Shown here: piece by piece, positions 1 to 10,219 of the stretch
Numbering within the stretch: position 1 is the first letter of the stretch
Layout: every line of letters begins with the position of its first letter
DNA from: Gracilariopsis chorda
Lineage: Eukaryota; Rhodophyta; Florideophyceae; Gracilariales; Gracilariaceae
Length of the DNA stretch: 64,000 nucleotides
NCBI GenBank assembly: GCA_003194525.1
Contig: NBIV01000260.1
Location: 1-64,000 of the forward strand
Reading direction: 5' to 3'
Notes under the pieces: generated by a model
Told to the model about the DNA's origin: nothing
Seen by the model: the letters and a program-made list of their open reading frames with translations, nothing else
Database searches by the model: none
Program-made: the position numbers and the translations under genes

Positions 1-2672
1 TTGGTTCGTCAGTTATCTGTCCTGGATACAGGTGCCGCTCCGAACCTGATCAATATCGGGATTATTCCACCCGCCATGCGGAAATGCATTCGCATTGGTC
101 CAAGTCTGGATCTGGCGGACGCTAATAACAACCCGCTCCAGACTCTTGGAACAATTCCTCTGGTACTCAGACTAGGCACCTACGTGGTGAAGTTGGACTT
201 CATCGTATGCGATTCTCTTGCTGCACCGGTCATCCTCGGTTGTGATTTCTGTGACCGCTTCGTGAAGCTATCCGCCCCTCGCTCCAGATCCGTGGAGTTG
301 GCCAACGGTTCGACCATCCCGATTGTACGGAAGCCCTTGCGACACGCCTCCCGTAAACGGGTACCTTTACCTGCTGCTCAGGAAGAGTCCAATGTGGATC
401 GAGCATCTACGAAGATTCGCGTCGCGGAACCAGTTTCGATCCCGAAGGAATCTCAGGTGTGGGTCTCAGTAACATCCAAAACACCACGGGTTGCAAGGTT
501 GTTCAACGCCGCTCCCCTCGCTCTACGAACAGCGCCGTCTCGCATTAGCAAATGGGATCGTATCCGTCGAGCCGGACAAACCCTTTAAGGTTCTCGTTGC
601 TAACCTCGGAACTACCACTCAGTGATTGGTTAAAAACCAGGTCCTGGGCAACATGCTTCCGATCCGGTGGCTATCCTTCCTTACAAAGATTCCGATATCC
701 GACGTTCTCGGAATACAAGACCCTAAGGAGGGGGAGAAGGTCCCGTTCGTTCCGTTGGATCCCGCCCGGGAAAGTTCAGATTCGACTGTCGAAGAAGCTC
801 AGAAGAGCACGACTTCAGCATCGGCAGATACTGCGTTAGACCCAGAACAGGCTTTGGATAAGTTGGACCTGGATCACATTAATGAATCTCATCGTGAGAA
901 GTTTCGTGACATGCTCAGGGACTTTACCGCCATGTGGGACGGTTCCCTGGGGACGATAGGGGTAACCGAACATCGGATTGATTTGTTGCCGGATACACGG
1001 CCTATCGCACAGCACCCGTATCGGGCAGGCCCTAAAGCAAGGGGGGAAGAGAAATCTCAGGTGGAGAAGATGCTGCGAGCTGGAGTTATCGAAGCAGCAC
1101 AATCCCCTTGGGCTTCTCCTGTTGTCCTTGTTCCGAAAGCGGATCGATCATGGCGTTTCTGTGTGGATTACCGGCCGCCTGAATGCGGTTAACGTCAAGG
1201 ACGTCTATCCGATTCCACGAATGGACGAGTACATTGACTCCCTGGGGAGCGCCACGGTGTTCACTACCCTTGATGCCAATTCGGGATACTGGCAGGTCCC
1301 TATTAGGAAAGAAGATCGTGATAAGACCGCGTTTGTGTGCCATCAAGGACTATATCGCTTTAAGCGAATGCCGTTTGGACTAACGAATGCCCCAGCTACA
1401 TTCCAACGGGCAATCGATATCCTCTTGGTGAGGTTCAAATGGACCAGCTGTCTGGTATACTTGGACGACATTAATAGTGTTCTCCAATAACTTGGACGAT
1501 CACCTGTCCCATGTCCAGGAAGTCTTGACAGTGCTCCGCAACGCGGGCATCACCCTGAAGCGGGGAAATTGTGAGTTCTGCGCCGATTCGGTAAAATATC
1601 TGGGACACATCATCCGCCCCGGACAGCTTTCAATCGATGAAGCAAGAGTGAAATCACTTCGAGAGGCGAAACATCCGACTAATCAAACGGGGCTTCGATC
1701 CTTCCTAGGACTTTGCAATGTATATCGCCGATTCGTCCCGAACTTTTGCCGACTTGTCAGCACCGCTTAACGCACTCCTCCGGAAAGGACAACCCACCGA
1801 ACTGGACGTCTTTGACGAGGCTGAGTCGTCAGCATTCTCGTCTCTTGTCGACGCTGTAACGTCCCCGCCAGTTCTGGCCTTACCGCACCCGGACTTACCC
1901 TTCGAAGTGGATACTGACTCAAGTGCCCACCAGGTGGGTTGTGCGTTGTTTCAAGTCACGGAAAGAAGGAGAAAGACATCCGATCGGATATTGGTCACGT
2001 TCGTTGAACGTTCACGAGCGCAACTACTCGGAGTCCGAGAAGGAGTGTCTTGCTGTTGTTTGGGCGTTGGCAACGCTTCGCCCATACCTTATGGGTAACC
2101 ATTTGCAGGTTCGCACCGATCACTCGGCTCTCCGTTGGCTACTCGAAATTCGAGAACCGTCGGGCCGCCTCATGCGTTGGCGTCTCCGACTCTCGGAATT
2201 TACATTTGATGTCCTCTACAAGAAGGGATCCCTGAATACTCAGGCTGACGCCCTATCGCGCTTAGGAACATCAGCGGAAACCGAACCGGTCGACGATCTG
2301 GAAATACCATGTTTCATGGCACAATCCCCGGAGGGAACGGAAGAAGACGACCCAGACGTGAATGGGGATGACATCTGTGATGATATTCTGGCTGCAAGCC
2401 CTACACATCCTCCGGATGGCCAGGTTGTTCCCATATCCTCTGAGGAAATGATCCGTGAACAACAGCAGGATCCTTTCTGTGCCCAGATTCGTGCCCGTCT
2501 TAACGGGGGTGCACAGATACCCTTTGCGGTGAACGATCGAGGCTACCTAGTCAGGGTCGCTGACACGGGCCCCACAGATCGTTGTAACCTCACACGCTGG
2601 AGCAGCGCGTCTTGCATCTATCGCATTACGCGAAGTTGGGTGCACATCCCGGCGGGAGGAAACTATACCTGA
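1..2672 (+). pseudogene. Element A pol, part 1: protease, reverse transcriptase, RNase H (broken)
   Basis: The retropepsin motif LDTG lies at about nt 22-33, with an ILG-like flap-end motif near nt 230. RT follows: the region around SPWASPVVLVPK at about 1105-1140, FGLTNAPATFQ at about 1373-1405 and the catalytic YLDD at about 1458-1469. The RNase H part shows the EVDTDSS acidic start near 1905 and ADALSRL near 2245. The chain is broken by a frameshift near 500-560, a TGA stop near 622, and frameshifts near 1180, 1480, 1750 and 1950. Element B has the same protein in the same order, which lets the frames be followed. This is a decayed copy; the RT active-site residues themselves are intact. 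Confidence 0.88.
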
Positions 2673-4054
2673 CCCTTCGCAGGGACTTCTATTGGCCTGC
2701 TATGGCATTTGACTGCTATGCAGTTCGCCGCTCGTGCGTGGAATGTGCGAAGAATAATGTGAAACTTCGGAAGTACTCTAAGAAGTTAACACTATTCCCG
2801 GCACGGGCGCCACTCGAATATGTCGCTATTGATATCTTGGGCGAGCTTGTCAAAACCAAACGTGGTTACAAGTATCTTCTCGTCATTACTGACCGCTTCT
2901 CAAAGTTGGTGAGAACAGTACCGCTTAAACGGATTACCGCGGACGTGGTTGCGCGTGCGTTCGTAACCCACTGGGACTTTACTTACGGCCCGCCGGTACA
3001 TCTACTCTCCGACAACGGATCTCACTTTACCTCAAAGTTCTTTCAGGACGTATGTAGAATCTTGGGAATCAAGAATATGTTTACTACCACCTACCACCCG
3101 CAGTGTAACGGACAAGTGGAACGATTCAATCGTACTATGCTCAACGCACTGCGCGCGTATGTCGCGGATCACCCCATGGAATGGGACTTGTACACGGACG
3201 CTATTACGTACGCGTATAACACCCAGGTACACCGGGTCACGACCCTCGCTCCATTTGAGCTGGTCCTGTCTCGGATTCCGCCACCCATGGCTATTGAAGC
3301 GCAACCGAACGTCCCGGGGTACCCTTCACCAAGGTTATATCGAGATTCGTGGAAGGAATGGTTGAAGAACATGGTCTCTACCGCCCGAAAGGCTATGGGA
3401 AAAGCCCAGGAGGCATACAAACAGAACTTCGACGCGAAGATTCGTACCCCGATACCCCAGGTCTCGGAAGGGGATTCTGTCTTCCTGCGAAAAGAATATT
3501 ATAATCCCGAAAAGGAGAAGCGCCACAAGTTGTCACCGATAGTGAATAAACCCTATCGGGTGGTTTCCGTCGCCGACAACACAGTGGTACTGGACATCGA
3601 TAACCAGTTCGAACGCGTCTCACGCGACCGCGTAGCCCACGCGGCTGCGCCCCCTGAGGGCTCATCACCGCTCTTGACAATCCCGGAGGATGACCTCGTA
3701 ACTCCGCCAACGGATAATCTGCTTCCGTCCCGCCCACCCGTCTTACCGCACCCGGGACGGGGACTCTCGGATCTTCCGATTGCCAATCAACCGGTTGAGC
3801 GCGCCGCGCGTATCGTGCAACGCACGCTTGACCCCAAACGCCTAACCGTTATTCCGCCCGCGGAGGTCCTTCAGCCTGAACCCACCGCCCTCTCACCTAA
3901 GGAGGGGGAGGGACGGGAATCGATCGCGCCATCGCGGAAGGAAGCTCCGGCGTCGGACGGTGTCCCGTTTCATACGGCTTCGCGAGCGAGTTCCCTCGCG
4001 CCGCACTCTGCGCTAACCGAGGCCCTTGAGAGCAAGGGTACTGCCGTCACGTAA
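2612..4054 (+). CDS. Element A integrase
   Basis: This 480-aa open stretch holds the integrase. An HHCC zinc-binding domain lies at residues 1-50 (H..H then C..C in CVECAKN). The DDE catalytic core has D in AIDILG (about residue 72), D in LSDNGSHF (about 134) and E in NGQVERFNR (about 170). After the core comes a GPY-like region (KLSPIVNKPYRVVSV) and a long Pro/Ser-rich tail with no clear fold. The core is uninterrupted, unlike the RT region upstream, and joins the preceding RNase H by a frameshift near 2612-2672. An internal ATG starts the open stretch; the natural protein is part of the pol polyprotein. Expression of this fragment alone is doubtful. Confidence 0.85.
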   Translation: MHLSHYAKLGAHPGGRKLYLTLRRDFYWPAMAFDCYAVRRSCVECAKNNVKLRKYSKKLTLFPARAPLEYVAIDILGELVKTKRGYKYLLVITDRFSKLVRTVPLKRITADVVARAFVTHWDFTYGPPVHLLSDNGSHFTSKFFQDVCRILGIKNMFTTTYHPQCNGQVERFNRTMLNALRAYVADHPMEWDLYTDAITYAYNTQVHRVTTLAPFELVLSRIPPPMAIEAQPNVPGYPSPRLYRDSWKEWLKNMVSTARKAMGKAQEAYKQNFDAKIRTPIPQVSEGDSVFLRKEYYNPEKEKRHKLSPIVNKPYRVVSVADNTVVLDIDNQFERVSRDRVAHAAAPPEGSSPLLTIPEDDLVTPPTDNLLPSRPPVLPHPGRGLSDLPIANQPVERAARIVQRTLDPKRLTVIPPAEVLQPEPTALSPKEGEGRESIAPSRKEAPASDGVPFHTASRASSLAPHSALTEALESKGTAVT

Positions 4055-4755
4055 CGCGTGGTAAGCCCGGCACGGGAGAAGGTTGGGAACAGTGGACGAG
4101 CCCGCATCGGGAATACGGCATCGTCGGATGAGCACCCCCGGAGCAGGGAGGAGTTGAACGCATCACGAACCGAGAAGGCCGTCTCCGCGGACCCGGATGC
4201 ACCTCTGTCGAGCGAGTCGCTGGGTAGCGAAGGAGGAAGTAGTGAACCGGTCTCGGTGTGGTCACTAGTGTGGCGAATGATATCTCCGAGCACGGAGCAC
4301 ATACAACCTCGGTCATAACCAGTTTCGTGGTGAGCTGAAAAGCAACCGCGGACACGGAGAGTGTGGTTGACACTGCGTGCGTTACCGCAGAGCCCCACAA
4401 ATGGACACTGTGACGCCACTGTCACGCGGACGAAGCCCGAAATTCCAAACCGTGGAAAGGTGTACACGTACATACCGCCGGCCGGCGTCAGGAGTACAGT
4501 CAAGACCGGCGTCGTGGAAAGACCGCGCGCGACACTTGCCGCCAGCGGCCAGCCAATCACAGTGTGTGATGCATGGCAATCCGCCTCCTGGCGTCGGAAC
4601 CGTAGTGAACCGCCTCCCTCACCGTGAACGGTCAAACTCACCAGGGTTGCACGGGTCGCGTAAGAGAAGAGCTCGCGAGCTGCGAGTCAATAGGGGAATC
4701 CGGTTAGAACGGAAGGCCCCCCAAAAGGAGAGGATTAGGAAGCGGAAAGACCGCA
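4055..4755 (+). other. Element A: degenerate pol linker between integrase and chromodomain
   Basis: No continuous frame crosses this stretch; short open pieces in several frames are rich in Arg, Ser and Pro. In element B the matching region (about 9.3-10.6 kb, other strand) also encodes low-complexity linker. I see no promoter, RNA gene or separate gene here. Confidence 0.6.
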
Positions 4756-5100
4756 ATGCGGTATCAAGTCCCAGCACTCGCAGCGTCGAGGAAAACTGAC
4801 TTTGCCCGCAGGGTCGCGCCAATTTCAGGCAAGTCCCCTCACAGGGTTCTCCCCTTAAGCCCTGCCATGACGGGTCAGGAGCCGGCTACGTACGACCAGG
4901 AGTTTGTCGTTGACCACATCGTGGATCATGTTCTGGACTCCAAAGGAGTGTGGTCTTACCAAGTCCGATGGTACGGATACCCCCCGGAAGAGGACACATG
5001 GGAGCCCATTCAGCACCTTCCTCGTTCCAAGGTGATAACCTACCACCGCCGGACGCGGTTCCCACTCCCATCCACTTTGGACATGGCCCAGGTTGGGTAG
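4756..5100 (+). CDS. Element A chromodomain (C-terminus of pol)
   Basis: The 114-aa open stretch contains a chromodomain at about residues 47-105: EFVVDHIVDHVLD, then YQVRWYGYPPEEDTWEP, then a C-terminal helix ending in ITYHRR. The aromatic cage positions (Y/F, W, W) look present. It ends QVG and a stop, as in elements B and C, so the real end of pol is preserved. Chromodomains of chromoviral integrases bind methylated histone tails; here that role is inferred from the family. The upstream linker is broken, so this piece is probably no longer joined to the integrase. Confidence 0.88.
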   Translation: MRYQVPALAASRKTDFARRVAPISGKSPHRVLPLSPAMTGQEPATYDQEFVVDHIVDHVLDSKGVWSYQVRWYGYPPEEDTWEPIQHLPRSKVITYHRRTRFPLPSTLDMAQVG

Positions 5101-5436
5101 GACGATACACTGCACTAGGCAGAAGATTCCGGAGACGGAAGAGAAGTCCCCGAAGAGAACAGGACACAGGAAGAGATCTGGCTACAGAAGGTTACACGAA
5201 GTAATGGACTGGATAGGGAAACCAATGGTCATTGGACGTCACACCGCCTAGCGGTCCGACCGAAGTAACGGTTTAATGAAGAATACCGCCTAGCGGTCCA
5301 GCATGAAGATGCTATGAAGAAGAAAAAGAAGAGTCCGGACATACGGATATAGAAGAAGGAAGTCGTTTACCACAAGCTATGGAGCGTTAAGCGCTAACCT
5401 ATATCAGGTGTGTGTGCCACGGTCCAGGATCCTGAC
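5101..5436. other. Element A non-coding spacer with a 15-bp direct repeat
   Basis: Between the chromodomain stop and the end of the antisense ORF I find no gene. A 15-bp direct repeat, ACCGCCTAGCGGTCC, occurs at 5243-5257 and 5285-5299 (42-bp period). Each copy contains the palindrome CCGC-CTA-GCGG. Other short dyads are scattered nearby. Confidence 0.6.
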
Positions 5437-7277
5437 TTAGGATGAGCCGCTCGTTGGCGGTTGGTAGTTCGCAGACGCGAAAGCCAATAACTCGCTCACG
5501 CTGGTGAGGTTGGAAGGCGCAACCACTCCAATGGACTGGAGGTGAGCCCTGAGGGCAACGGCCTGAGGGTCCACGGGGACCGGAGATGCGGTAGACGGAG
5601 AAGCAGCCGCACTGGCGGCCATATTCCAGCCATCTGGAGCAGCCACATGCTGGCCGGATCCGTCGAGATCGTCGACCATCGCCGCTCCCGGGGCTACGGC
5701 CTCCTCCACCTCATCGGGGTCGTCATCCACCATTGGATCATCCTCGTAGGAACCGTGCCAGTCATCGGAAAACATGAACCCAACCGGGTGGCCTCGCGGA
5801 ACGGAGCGTGGTACATCGCGTAACGCTAGCGCGTGAGCCCGTGAAGTCACGGATACCTCCCAAGGGTCATAGAAGACGAAGTTGCCAGCGTTTGGATTTC
5901 TCCGGCCTGGAGAGCAATCATGCCTGGAAGGCTCACCGTCAGGGACGTTGGAGGCTGGGAATGTATCCCAGTTAACCATATCGATGGTGTTCAGAAGGCA
6001 CTGAAGCTCATCCACATTGGCTTCGGATCCCAGAGGGATATAGAGATCCAATCGGCGGATAACCTGGCGTAGGTGAGGAGGAATGTACCACAGACGGTTC
6101 TTGTCGTACACCTCCCAGAGGAGAAACGCGGCAACGCGAGCAGCCCATTCGGCGAGGAAGAGAGTCCAGTAACCGGAATCCGGATTGTTGATTAATCGTG
6201 AACCGATGTAGCTGAGGCACGGAGGCATCTCCGCAAAGCATCCCCTCGGGAATTCGAACCTGCTCCACCAATGGGGAAGAGGTGCATACCGGCCGCGCAT
6301 CGCGGATGGACGGAGCCTCTCGGCCTCGAGATTTTGGTATGGTACCAGGAACCCGAAGCGGGAGCGCGCCTTTCGCTCAAACCGGAGTCGGTCGAAGAAG
6401 GATCCGCGATGATTCGGACGACGAAGATATCGGAACTCTGCACGCAGAATTGGGTGCCTCCAGAGGAGCATCCCGGCTTCTATTGGAGTGGACCGGAACG
6501 GTGTAGATGGCTGGTAGGCAGCACGGTTCTCGCAGTATGAGACTTCACCGTAGGTACGGTACCGCGAGAGGTCAAAGCTGTATTCCATTGGTATCAGCTC
6601 ATCCGGATAACTCGCGCGGGCGAGACGGTCGTAGGCGAACTTGGCCATCCCGGCACGGGCTTCATTCAGCGTCTCAAAACCATATCTGGTGCACTTCCGT
6701 GCGAGGAACTGTGGTTCTACCGCGATACGCGTCCTCCAGTCGAAGGAGTCGACCAAATCCCGGCCTAGTCCCCTGGGAGCTCGCCCTCCTCCACATAGGA
6801 GTCGATGAGGTCCGAGTCGGAAACCCATGTGGGGTGGAACCAGGGCGCACGCGAAAAGAGGAGAGCGTCTTCCCTGGGATTGCGGGCCCAAAGTGTCGAT
6901 GGTGACACCCAGCCGGCGGCGGTCGCAGTGATCGGTATCGCTTGAGCGGAATTCCAGGCGGCGATACTCGCGGCATCCGAGGCATCCAAGGTTGGAACAT
7001 GAGACGATCCTCCAGGCAGAGGCAGGGAGAGGAACCCAGAGGTTGGGTGACGAACCCGCAACCCCGGCGTCGCGGAGGAAGGTTGTCCGCTCGCGGAAGT
7101 CCCCTGCGGGGCGCCCGCAGGCGGGTTGTTCGAAAACGGAGTGTTGGTCATAGCAGAGAGGCGCGCAGAGTCTGTTGAAGAAGGTACTGAGGGTTGATCA
7201 GTTGTAACCGTGTTGGTACGGGGGACCGGTATCTCGGCGATTCCCTTGTCGGGACTATTTATACCCTCGCGCCTCAT
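5437..7277 (-). pseudogene. Element A antisense ORF (unknown family, one frameshift)
   Basis: A long reading frame runs opposite to the element, from an ATG at 7275-7277 to a stop at 5437. It changes frame once near 6770, where the halves ...EEGELPGD and LVDSFDWRTR adjoin. Both halves align by eye with the intact 595-aa antisense ORF of element C: APWFHP, GDL..., IRAEFRYLPR/ILRAEFRYLRR, SRFGFLVPYQN, PP.LRQ.IR.LDL and FYDPWE are shared. The N-terminus is low complexity, the middle is rich in Trp, Tyr and Arg, and the tail is acidic (DDPMVDDDPDE). I recognise no domain. Additional antisense ORFs between pol and the 3' LTR are known in some plant gypsy elements (Grande, Retand), but I cannot say whether this one is related. 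Confidence 0.75.
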
Positions 7278-7314
7278 CTCCTCACGCCTATACTCACGTT
7301 CGTTTTCGGCCCTT

Positions 7315-7325
7315 AAGGAGGGGGA
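7315..7325 (+). other. Element A polypurine tract
   Basis: AAGGAGGGGGA sits two bases before the LTR start (TGTAGTGCAA at 7328). This is the usual place for the plus-strand primer of reverse transcription and helps fix the LTR boundary. Confidence 0.75.
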
Positions 7326-7327
7326 TG

Positions 7328-8240
7328 TGTAGTGCAATACATTCCCGCGTACGGGCGATGGTGAAACTCATATCTGAGGTGTACTCGGTGCGAGCGATGA
7401 AGCGGGATGCATGAATTTTAGCCCCCGTTTACCGGGCTAATTAGCGGTCGGGTTACCCAGGGTGGTTATGGGAACATTCATATTTTGTGGTACTTGCCTG
7501 CCAATGGTGGTGGACACGTGGCTACAGCCCCGGCCAGGAGGCCCAAAATGGCTACTTATTTTAGTGTAGTTTAGGGGTTAATTTTACTTAGGCTAGTGCA
7601 CTACCTACTGTACTGCACGGAGCTAGTACTTGAGCGTCGGCCGCACGACGGCGAGCTCACCAAGAAAAGAAGAGAGAGTTCGGCGCTGACTCTATTCGCC
7701 ATGCGAAGTGTCTAACTCCTCGCGGAGGTACACCGCTTGCCCGGTAGTTTCACTCGACTCGCACCACCAAGGAGACCGTGCTCGTCGTACCCAGTGGGTT
7801 GTGACCACTCGTGGTATTCATTGTTGTCGTGTGACCGCCCGTACAGGCCCTATCTCCGCCCCAGTTTTGGGTATTGATATTACCAACGTGTGTCGTGAGA
7901 CCGTGAGACCATCTCATCCCCTCATATCCCCTAACCGCCGCGCGGTGCGTGTTCGTGCGTGTGTATCGGCACCGTCCTCCGGGGTCTGTTCCTGCTTTCC
8001 GCACGCCCCCGTCGGGTGGTCCCTTTCCCTCTTTTGTTCCCCTGCTCGCAGGCTACTTCCGTACCAACCGTGGTTCCGACCAGTTCTAACCCCTAAACCT
8101 CCGAGGTACATCCAGGCTCCCGACGGAGTTACACCCGTCATACGGGACACGGAGGGCTCTACCCAGCTGGGCCTACCTCTCCAAGAGAGCAAGGCTTCGA
8201 GCTGCCTTGGGTGCCTTTCCCACACCGGGATTGCACCACA
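7328..8240 (+). repeat. Element A 3' LTR
   Basis: The LTR starts TGTAGTGCAAT after the polypurine tract and ends ATTGCACCACA, an inverted terminal repeat matching the LTR ends of elements B and C (TGTAGTGCAA / TTGCACYACA). It is 913 bp. It shares only scattered blocks with the B/C LTRs (GGACACGTGG, GCTAGTACTT, CACCAC), so it is a related subfamily. After GCTAGTACTT it keeps a hairpin, CGTCG-GCCGCA-CGACG (7635-7650), at the place where the other subfamilies have a stem of different sequence. Confidence 0.85.
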
Positions 8241-8796
8241 GTGCTACCCTAAAAAGGGGGAAAAGGAAGGGCGAAGAGGAGGAAGAGAGGACGATGTGAG
8301 TCGCGAGAGCGACGAACAGATACGGCGATGCCGGTAACAATATCCCTATACAGGGCGAAACACCAATATGATTGGAACAATTGTACTCCCAAGGATGGGC
8401 TTCTTTAGATGTGCAAGGGGGTTAGATGTCCCGTGGTTTACGGCGTTTCCCTCCAAGGAGGAGTAGAGTACGCGCGCAAGCGGCAACAACTAGAGCCAAT
8501 TCCCCAGGTTGGGGTCCCTTCTTGGGGAAGTTTTACTGGTGCGACGGCAGTGCGCCGTCGCACTAAGTACTAGCTTCCCAGAAATGGGTTTGAAAATAAT
8601 AAATAATATTAACTAAAATACTCCACATTTCGTGGCAACATCCACTACTGTGGCCTACCGCCAATTGACCCAAAACCGTGTCCCACATGTCCATATCCAC
8701 CATAGTGGGGCGTAGTTCATATACACACTACACAACCGATAATATCAGGAAAGCGTTCAAGTACCAAGAATCCCTCCCTGAGGGCGTTGCACTACA
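8241..8796 (-). repeat. Element B 3' LTR, truncated by element A
   Basis: It matches 17323-17878 almost base for base; the right boundary is GTTGCACTACA. It begins at GTGCTACCCT, which lies inside the complete LTR. The missing outer part should lie to the left of element A, outside the window. GTGCT (8241-8245) would be the target duplication if A inserted here. Confidence 0.88.
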
Positions 8797-8852
8797 CATC
8801 CGCCCCCTAAGAAGGGAAAACGACCGCGGACGCGGAGGGTTCCCAGACGAAA

Positions 8853-8903
8853 ATGGGTGATAAAAGCGCGTACGCCGTCTCCGGTTCTTCTTTCCGGGCA
8901 TAG
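8853..8903 (+). pseudogene. Remnant start of the antisense ORF in element B
   Basis: The 16-codon frame MGDKSAYAVSGSSFRA matches the start of element C's antisense protein (MGDKSACSVSGS) and then runs out. The sequence passes directly into what lies beyond the ORF's stop in element C. The join falls at GGTTCT, part of an 8-bp repeat (AGAACCAG on the other strand) that flanks the ORF in C. Confidence 0.75.
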
Positions 8904-9052
8904 CCGGCTATTGTAGTATAGTGTTGTCGGGAGCTAGCTGCTCCCTTGAATAAACTTTCCCGTTTTGAACGGTGATTCTCGTTTGAGTTCACCGTCTTCG
9001 ACGGACCTTGCCTTGTTATCCTTTCCTATCGCTCTCCGCTCGCGCGGCAACG

Positions 9053-10219
9053 TTACCCAACTTGGGCATTAACCAGCGTGGCTGGGGCTGCAGTCCCCGT
9101 TTGACGGTGGTATCGCAGGACCTGCGACCGTGAGAGGTGTTCAATTAGCTCCCACGTATCCCCACTGGGGCCGTACCCGTACCAGCGGACGCGGTATTGT
9201 AGAATACCATCCTGGTCCCAGGTGTGTCCGACAAGTCGGTCTACTACGAATTCTCGTTCGTCGACCTGCTGGCCGTGCCGGGTGGTGGTTGTACTTCCTT
9301 GCGGGGGCTGCCCGCTGTGCGGTATAATGTCCCTTAGCAGGGTGTTCGGCGATAACTCCGGCGTTGCCGTGTGCTGTGATAGCCGCCGCTGCTCATGCGG
9401 GAAGATATCCCTCAAGAGGGTGTGTGGTGCCATGGTTTTCACCGGTAAGTCATTCCCCATTGGGGCAGGTTCATTTCCGCTTTCGCGGTATTGCCGGCGA
9501 ACCGCCAGTCGGCGGGGGACTTGGGCTCCGCCTTCGCGGTTGAGCTCACGAACTGCGAGTTTGCCGGAAGATGACCGCTCCTGCGGGATCTGCATTTCCA
9601 CAATCCCCTGGGGGGTCCCGTGCGACATGATTGGGTGGCAAACCGCCTCCCTGCCAGGCGCACGAGTGCCCTGCACCATACGTTCCGGTGATGCCGTGGT
9701 GTCCCCGGCTACTGACGGGTTGCCTGGGGCTAACTCCGGTACACCGGTATTTTGGTCAAAATTCCCCTTTGGGGGGTGCCGGGCAGGTGCCGATGACACC
9801 CTTTTCAGGGGAATTGCCGCTAAGCGCGGTGCACCATCTCCATGAGGAGGAGCAGCGTCCGGTACGACCGGTTTCGAGCGTGCGATGGCGCGCGTTATTC
9901 CCGAGTTCCTCGGTTCTTCGCCGCAGCGTTGCGGGGGTTGGCGCAAAATATTCCCCCTAGCGGGGGCTTCGATTCCGTCAACGAAGGGAGGCGTTTCCGG
10001 TGCTTGCGAGCCAGGGCTTAAAGCTTCGACTGCGGCTTGGCTGCCTTTTTCCCCAGGTTGGTTGTGGGGATTTCCCAAGCGGCGCTGGTGTATCTGGGCG
10101 CCTCTTCTCCGCAGGGCGCGGGTCTGATCGACCTGATTGAACCCCTTCCACGGGGACTTCCGCCAACGGTGGCTTCGAGGCATCGCCCTGCTCAGGGGAT
10201 TGGGGGCAATCGTCACCAT
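9053..10219 (-). pseudogene. Element B pol C-terminus with chromodomain
   Basis: The last ~60 residues form a chromodomain: REFVVDRLVGHTWDQDG, YRVRWYGYGPSGDTWELIEHL and YHRQTG, ending QVG and a stop. The preceding ~320 residues are an Arg/Pro-rich linker without a known fold. This frame differs from that of the integrase tail at 9978-11657, so a frameshift separates them within 9978-10219. Unlike element C, the chromodomain has no internal stop. The DNA of the linker is full of short inverted repeats. Confidence 0.82.

Larger units (their letters stand above)
1..8240 (+). mobile_element. Element A: Ty3/gypsy chromovirus, 5' end outside the window
   Basis: In order this stretch encodes a retropepsin, reverse transcriptase, RNase H, integrase with a long C-terminal tail, and a chromodomain. 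These are followed by a long antisense ORF, a polypurine tract and a 913-bp LTR. Protease-RT-RNase H-integrase order plus a terminal chromodomain defines chromoviruses, whose chromodomain is known to steer integration to modified chromatin. The pol region has about six frame breaks, so this copy is not coding-competent. The LTR ends at 8240 directly against the interior of an LTR belonging to element B. The simplest reading is that A inserted into B's 3' LTR. The left half of A, including gag and the 5' LTR, lies outside the window. Confidence 0.9.

Noticed and set aside
7708..8337. Open frame of 209 aa on the + strand
   Set aside because: It lies almost wholly in the element A LTR and runs into B's LTR; composition is random and no domain is seen.
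9222..9845. Open frame of 207 aa opposite element B pol
   Set aside because: Shadow of the linker and chromodomain region; Cys/Ser-rich without pattern, caused by GC-rich hairpin DNA.
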